Source of the DNA: Oxynema aestuarii AP17
Lineage (GTDB): Bacteria > Cyanobacteriota > Cyanobacteriia > Cyanobacteriales > Laspinemataceae
Reading direction: 5' to 3'
DNA length: 64,000 nt
NCBI RefSeq assembly: GCF_012295525.1
Contig: NZ_CP051167.1
Location: 310,001 to 374,000, forward strand
Below are positions 63,878 to 64,000 of the stretch, piece by piece. Made by a program: the position numbers and the translations under genes. The notes under the pieces are model-generated. The model made no database searches. It worked only from the letters and a program-made list of their open reading frames with translations, and had not been told where the DNA came from. Every line of letters begins with the position of its first letter. The first letter of the stretch is position 1.

Positions 63878-64000
63878 GTGTCACATACGATTGTTACCAA
63901 TGTTTGTGAAGGCGTTGCCGACTGTGTAGATGCGTGTCCGGTGGCGTGCATTCATCCCGGTCCGGGAAAGAATAGCAAGGGGACGGATTGGTATTGGATC
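63878..64000 (+). CDS. 4Fe-4S ferredoxin, 3' partial
   Basis: Starts with GTG 63878 after a GAGGAGA ribosome site. The 41 visible residues carry CEGVADCVDACPVACIHPG, a Cys-rich iron-sulfur motif, followed by GKNSKGTDWYWI. It is a bacterial-type ferredoxin cut by the window edge; the second half and total length are unknown. Low-potential electron transfer is the expected role. Confidence 0.85.
   Translation, partial: MSHTIVTNVCEGVADCVDACPVACIHPGPGKNSKGTDWYWI

Noticed and set aside
1-64000. tRNA genes.
   Set aside because: I scanned spacers for T-arm-like GTTCGA patterns by eye and found none with a matching acceptor stem. A covariance search could still reveal one.

Overview
The window is chromosomal DNA of a cyanobacterium, probably an oscillatorian (filamentous) one. 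The highly iterated palindrome HIP1 (GCGATCGC) occurs throughout. The gene set is cyanobacterial: CrtR and CrtH carotenoid enzymes, two tocopherol-pathway enzymes, a GUN4-domain protein, DUF928 and DUF1802 proteins, a YggT/Ycf19-like protein and a thylakoid-type pentapeptide protein. The genus is inferred, not proven. I found no rRNA, tRNA, CRISPR array or prophage.

Layout. 1-0.7 kb: end of a tnpB-only insertion sequence cut by the window edge. 1-4.6 kb: two tandem DUF928 secreted proteins facing a two-partner-secretion outer-membrane transporter (TpsB). 4.7-11.9 kb: a 2408-residue protein with four TPR plus GT9-like modules and a C-terminal GT4 domain. 12-20 kb: PBP4-type carboxypeptidase, tocopherol genes (homogentisate phytyltransferase, tocopherol methyltransferase), KtrB/KtrA potassium uptake, a broken tnpB holding a 43-bp palindrome, and a sulfite-oxidase-like protein. 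20-29 kb: aldehyde dehydrogenase, zinc-ribbon/GUN4 protein, MAPEG protein, a large NTPase-WD40 protein and two unknowns. 29-32.5 kb: cobalt transporter cbiMNQO behind a cobalamin riboswitch. 33-40 kb: epimerase-like protein, hemE, LD-carboxypeptidase, GT4 glycosyltransferase, HEAT-repeat membrane protein and DMT transporter, all on the minus strand. 40-41.5 kb: a near-complete tnpB element. 41.7-50.7 kb: sppA, aroH, crtR, pyk, a CocE-type hydrolase, an MFS transporter and a small secreted protein. 51-58.4 kb: Rieske oxygenase, DUF1802, aldo/keto reductase, a BLUF-adenylyl cyclase (photoactivated cyclase), aroE, small envelope proteins and upp. 58.4-64 kb: a predicted short RNA with its own consensus promoter and terminator, crtH, a lipase-WD40 fusion, a holin-family membrane protein, a pentapeptide protein and the start of a ferredoxin.

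Functional links. Cobalt uptake is under B12 control. Carotenoid (crtR, crtH) and tocopherol genes serve photoprotection. Envelope and cell-surface functions recur (TpsB, giant glycosyltransferase, PBP4, LD-carboxypeptidase, lipase-WD40). Light-dependent cAMP signalling is predicted from the BLUF-cyclase. The most notable items are the photoactivated cyclase, the short RNA upstream of crtH, the giant modular glycosyltransferase next to a TpsB without a visible TpsA, and the palindrome sitting in frame inside a dead tnpB. No gene cluster stands out as a wholly new multi-gene system; novelty is at the level of single genes and RNA elements.
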